From the NCBI GenBank assembly GCA_905612355.1, contig CAJQRU010000062.1, positions 1 to 35,768 on the forward strand: 35,768 nt of DNA, in the 5' to 3' direction. This DNA is from an uncultured Gammaproteobacteria bacterium. GTDB taxonomy: Bacteria; Pseudomonadota; Gammaproteobacteria; Arenicellales; UBA868. Both the position numbers and the translations under genes were made by a program. Of this stretch, positions 33,298-35,768 are shown one piece after another (within the stretch, counting starts at the first letter, position 1; each line of letters opens with the position of its first letter). The notes under the pieces are model-generated. The model saw nothing but the letters and a program-made list of their open reading frames with translations. It made no database searches and had not been told where the DNA came from.

Positions 33298-34197
33298 ATG
33301 AAAAAACTACACGGCGTTTGCGTCCCGGTATCTACCGTTTTTGATGGGACGGGGGAAACGATTGACCCCGGGCACATGAAAGCCCATGTGGATCGCATGC
33401 TCGACGCGGGAGTACATATCGTTCTGGCCAACGGAGGCACAGGAGAATTTCCCTATCTGCGCTGGAATGAGAGAAAAGAACTCGCCGAACTGATAGGTAA
33501 TCATGTGGCAGGTCGCGCCGCTTATATGGTTCAGACATCAGCCGTTAGTACCAGCGAAACCATCGAAATGACTCAACATGCAAAAGACATCGGCGCCGAC
33601 GCTGCCATGGTGCTTCCCCCTTATTTTGAGGGTCCGAACATGGATGGGGTCTATGATCATTTTGAAAAGGTGGCAAGCGCGGTCGATATTCCGATCATGG
33701 TCTACAACATTCCCCAATGCTCAAATATCGATATCACACCTGATTTTTTTAAGCGACTCCTCGAAATTGACAATATCGAATACATCAAGGACAGCACCGG
33801 CGACATTGTCCGTATTCAGGAACTGTTGAGGACTGGCGGTACCGTCTTCAATGGCGGCGACCCCATTACGTTCCAGTCACTACTCGCGGGCTGTCCAGGT
33901 TGCGTGTGGGGTGCGGTTAACGCAATACCCCACGAAGCCGTAGAACTTTTTAATTTAGTCACTGCCGGAAAATTGGCCGAAGCCAATGCGCTATGGCAGC
34001 GAATTCTTCCGTCACAGCTCTTCCTGTGGAGTCATCCTTACAATCCGGCGGTGAAAGCGGCTACCCAGATGATGGGACACGATATCGGACAATGCCGACT
34101 GCCACAGCAACCATTAACTGATAGCGAAGCATCAGCACTTGTCTCGTCGCTAGCACCGCTACTCAATGTCGACGCTAACCAGAAAAACGTCGCCTAG
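33298..34197 (+). CDS. DapA-family pyruvate-dependent lyase/synthase
   Basis: A 299-residue barrel of the dihydrodipicolinate synthase/N-acetylneuraminate lyase family. The Schiff-base Lys164 is in 'EYIKDSTGD', Tyr136 in 'IMVYNIPQ', and the pyruvate carboxylate loop 'GGTGEF' at 46-51. These enzymes add or release pyruvate on an aldehyde. Context (AroE-like enzyme, dioxygenase) speaks for a catabolic aldolase or dehydratase rather than lysine synthesis. An AGGA site precedes the ATG. The gap to the dioxygenase gene is 46 nt. Confidence 0.9.
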   Translation: MKKLHGVCVPVSTVFDGTGETIDPGHMKAHVDRMLDAGVHIVLANGGTGEFPYLRWNERKELAELIGNHVAGRAAYMVQTSAVSTSETIEMTQHAKDIGADAAMVLPPYFEGPNMDGVYDHFEKVASAVDIPIMVYNIPQCSNIDITPDFFKRLLEIDNIEYIKDSTGDIVRIQELLRTGGTVFNGGDPITFQSLLAGCPGCVWGAVNAIPHEAVELFNLVTAGKLAEANALWQRILPSQLFLWSHPYNPAVKAATQMMGHDIGQCRLPQQPLTDSEASALVSSLAPLLNVDANQKNVA

Positions 34198-34243
34198 TGA
34201 GTCCGCCAGATTCGACTGTGCATCAGAAAAGCGAACAAACCTG

Positions 34244-35104
34244 ATGAATATCAAACCTCTAGATGCCCACTTCGGCGCAGAAGTTCTAGGTGTTGATCTC
34301 GGCAAGGATCTCGATCACGCGATGATGCAACAATTGACAAAGGCACTGTATAGCCACCGGGTCATTGTAATCCGCGATCAGGATCTGAACGAACATGACT
34401 ATCTGAAATTCGGATGGGCCTGGGGCCAACCGATCCCCCATGTGTTAGATCATCTGCGTATGCCAGGATTTCCGGAGATGATGACGGTTGGGAACATCGA
34501 CAAAAAAGACCAGCACGAAGCGGTAAGAAACGGCACCGTCCTTTGGCATACAGACCAGTCTTACGAGGCAGTTCCTGCAAGCGTCACTATGCTGTACTCG
34601 ATTAAAACTCCAGAGACCGGCGGGGAGACCCAAATCTGTAACATGGTGGCCGCCTATCAGGGTCTTGACGCAAGAATGAAGGAGAAACTAGACGCCTTAC
34701 TAGTGGCGCATCAGTACGGTCGAGGGAAGTTAAGACCATCCGAGTATGCCGCCAGCCCGATCACCACCACGAATCAACATGACCAGCTACCGACATTCTT
34801 CCACCCGCTGGTGATGAAACATCACGTGACTGGAGAAAAAGGGTTATACGCTGTTGGACAAAGTTCGTATGCAATAAAGGGGATGGGCGACAGTGACGCA
34901 GTCACGCTACTTGAGCAACTAAAAGATCACGTCCTGCAGGAAAAATACATTTACCGGCACAAGTACCGTGTTGGAGATGTGGCCATATGGGACACATTCC
35001 AGACTCTTCATTCTGGAACCAAAATCAACGTCGCGACAGGCGAACCCGATTCCAGACTACTCTGGCGTATCAGTGTCAGAGGGAAACCACCGATCCACCA
35101 TTAA
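34244..35104 (+). CDS. TauD/TfdA-family 2-oxoglutarate-dependent dioxygenase
   Basis: A 286-residue Fe(II)/2-oxoglutarate oxygenase. The iron triad is His102-x-Asp104 ('WHTDQSY') and His256 ('TLHSG'); Arg271 or Arg275 in 'SRLLWRISVRG' would bind 2-oxoglutarate. Known relatives hydroxylate taurine, sulfate esters, 2,4-D or carnitine precursors. The ATG at 34244 starts exactly at the family's 'IKPLDAHFGAEVLGVDL' strand; the longer reading overlaps the upstream gene. Substrate unknown. The 240 nt after it hold no recognised feature before the convergent reductase gene. Confidence 0.92.
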   Translation: MNIKPLDAHFGAEVLGVDLGKDLDHAMMQQLTKALYSHRVIVIRDQDLNEHDYLKFGWAWGQPIPHVLDHLRMPGFPEMMTVGNIDKKDQHEAVRNGTVLWHTDQSYEAVPASVTMLYSIKTPETGGETQICNMVAAYQGLDARMKEKLDALLVAHQYGRGKLRPSEYAASPITTTNQHDQLPTFFHPLVMKHHVTGEKGLYAVGQSSYAIKGMGDSDAVTLLEQLKDHVLQEKYIYRHKYRVGDVAIWDTFQTLHSGTKINVATGEPDSRLLWRISVRGKPPIHH

Positions 35105-35344
35105 CGCTTGGGTCCATTGACACGGCCCGGTCTTGCGTTCTGGACGTCCGTATCTGACGCGATGTGCTCCAGTTCGTAAAAGTTGGTTGGCTACCCGGCA
35201 GCGCCCCCAACCTTTCAAGGCGCTCAGCTGCTGACTCCTCAGTCAGCAAGTGTGTCGGGTAGTGCGCAAACTGTGCTTGTTTCAGAGTCGACCAAATTAG
35301 CTAAATGCTGCTGGTTTTTCCCAGGAGATGGCCGCAACCCCATG

Positions 35345-35768
35345 TCAACTGCTGCTGATCTCGACAACGACACGGCCGGTAACGTTACCCTCGATGAAAT
35401 CTTCAAAAGCACTGGGCAAATGATCAAAAGCAATCGTCCGACTCGCGATTGATGTGATGTGGCGAGGCTTGAGATCAGTGGCAAGCCGATTCCATGCCTG
35501 ATCCCGCATGCTCAGTGGCATTTCCACTGAATTGATCCCAAGCAGTGACACCCCCCTTAAGATGAATGGCATCACCGTGCTCTCGAACTTGACACCACCG
35601 ACAAGCCCAATCGACGCGATATTACCCATTGGCCGAATAACCCGAGTCAACCAGCCCAGCGTATCCCCACCCACATTGTCCACTGCGCCACCGTATTGTG
35701 CACGCTCCAGGGGTCGAGTACCCATCTCAATAACATGGCGATCAATAAAATCGCTTGCACCCAGATTA
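35345..35768 (-). CDS. YhdH/AcuI-type zinc-free MDR reductase, C-terminal part
   Basis: The frame is open to the window edge, so the N-terminus lies outside. The visible part matches the C-terminal half of the YhdH/AcuI family: 'GGAVDNVGGDTL', 'SIGLVGG', 'TVMPFILRGVSLLGINSVEMP' and 'EGNVTGRVVVEI'. AcuI reduces acryloyl-CoA with NADPH, protecting cells that break down DMSP or acrylate. Whether this copy does so cannot be decided from the fragment. Confidence 0.88.
   Translation of the reverse strand, partial: NLGASDFIDRHVIEMGTRPLERAQYGGAVDNVGGDTLGWLTRVIRPMGNIASIGLVGGVKFESTVMPFILRGVSLLGINSVEMPLSMRDQAWNRLATDLKPRHITSIASRTIAFDHLPSAFEDFIEGNVTGRVVVEISSS

Overview
The window reads as a chromosomal stretch of a marine-type gammaproteobacterium. 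This is an inference from the gene families present (RND efflux pump, RodZ-like protein, MetA, GshB, organosulfur and C1 enzymes), not from a marker gene. Coding is dense and most genes lie on the minus strand.

Left flank (1-1977): the 3' end of an RND efflux permease, a RodZ-like membrane HTH protein, a hotdog thioesterase and an intact tRNA-Ala(CGC).

Candidate genomic island (1994-20399): the last 36 nt of tRNA-Ala plus the next 16 nt recur about 18.4 kb downstream at 20348-20399, with 51 of 52 positions identical. This is the pattern left by integration into a tRNA 3' end. No integrase is visible. The cargo has three parts. (a) A catabolic block on the minus strand: TauE-like exporter, frameshifted GcvT-like THF enzyme, PanB-like enzyme with a histone-like Lys-rich tail, a complete three-component Rieske ring-hydroxylating oxygenase (alpha, beta, Rieske ferredoxin, flavin/2Fe-2S reductase) and a glutathione S-transferase, with a divergent LysR regulator at its head. 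(b) A Gld-type ABC-2 exporter (fused permease/auxiliary protein plus ATPase). (c) A NitT/TauT-type ABC importer with one binding protein, two permeases and two ATPases. Its two ATPases carry complementary degenerate motifs, which suggests one asymmetric transporter.

Middle (20401-24375): a minus-strand dehydrogenase operon with a HisD-like protein closely resembling sulfopropanediol dehydrogenase HpsN, an SDR, a 3-hydroxyisobutyrate dehydrogenase-family enzyme and a TIM-barrel isomerase. Three perfect inverted repeats lie upstream. Next is tRNA-Arg(CCU), interrupted in its anticodon loop by a 222-nt group I intron of the Azoarcus (IC3) type.

Right part (24945-35768): an RDD membrane protein and gamma-glutamyltranspeptidase on the plus strand. 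A five-gene minus-strand run follows (HpaI-type aldolase, P-loop protein, MetA, homocysteine S-methyltransferase, GshB), linking methionine and glutathione metabolism. A plus-strand operon then carries an AroE-like dehydrogenase, a DapA-family lyase/synthase and a TauD-type dioxygenase. The window ends inside a YhdH/AcuI-type reductase.

The standout items are the integrase-less island with its oxygenase/THF/ABC cargo and the self-splicing-type intron in tRNA-Arg. All functional calls come from reading motifs by eye and from remembered families; no searches were run.
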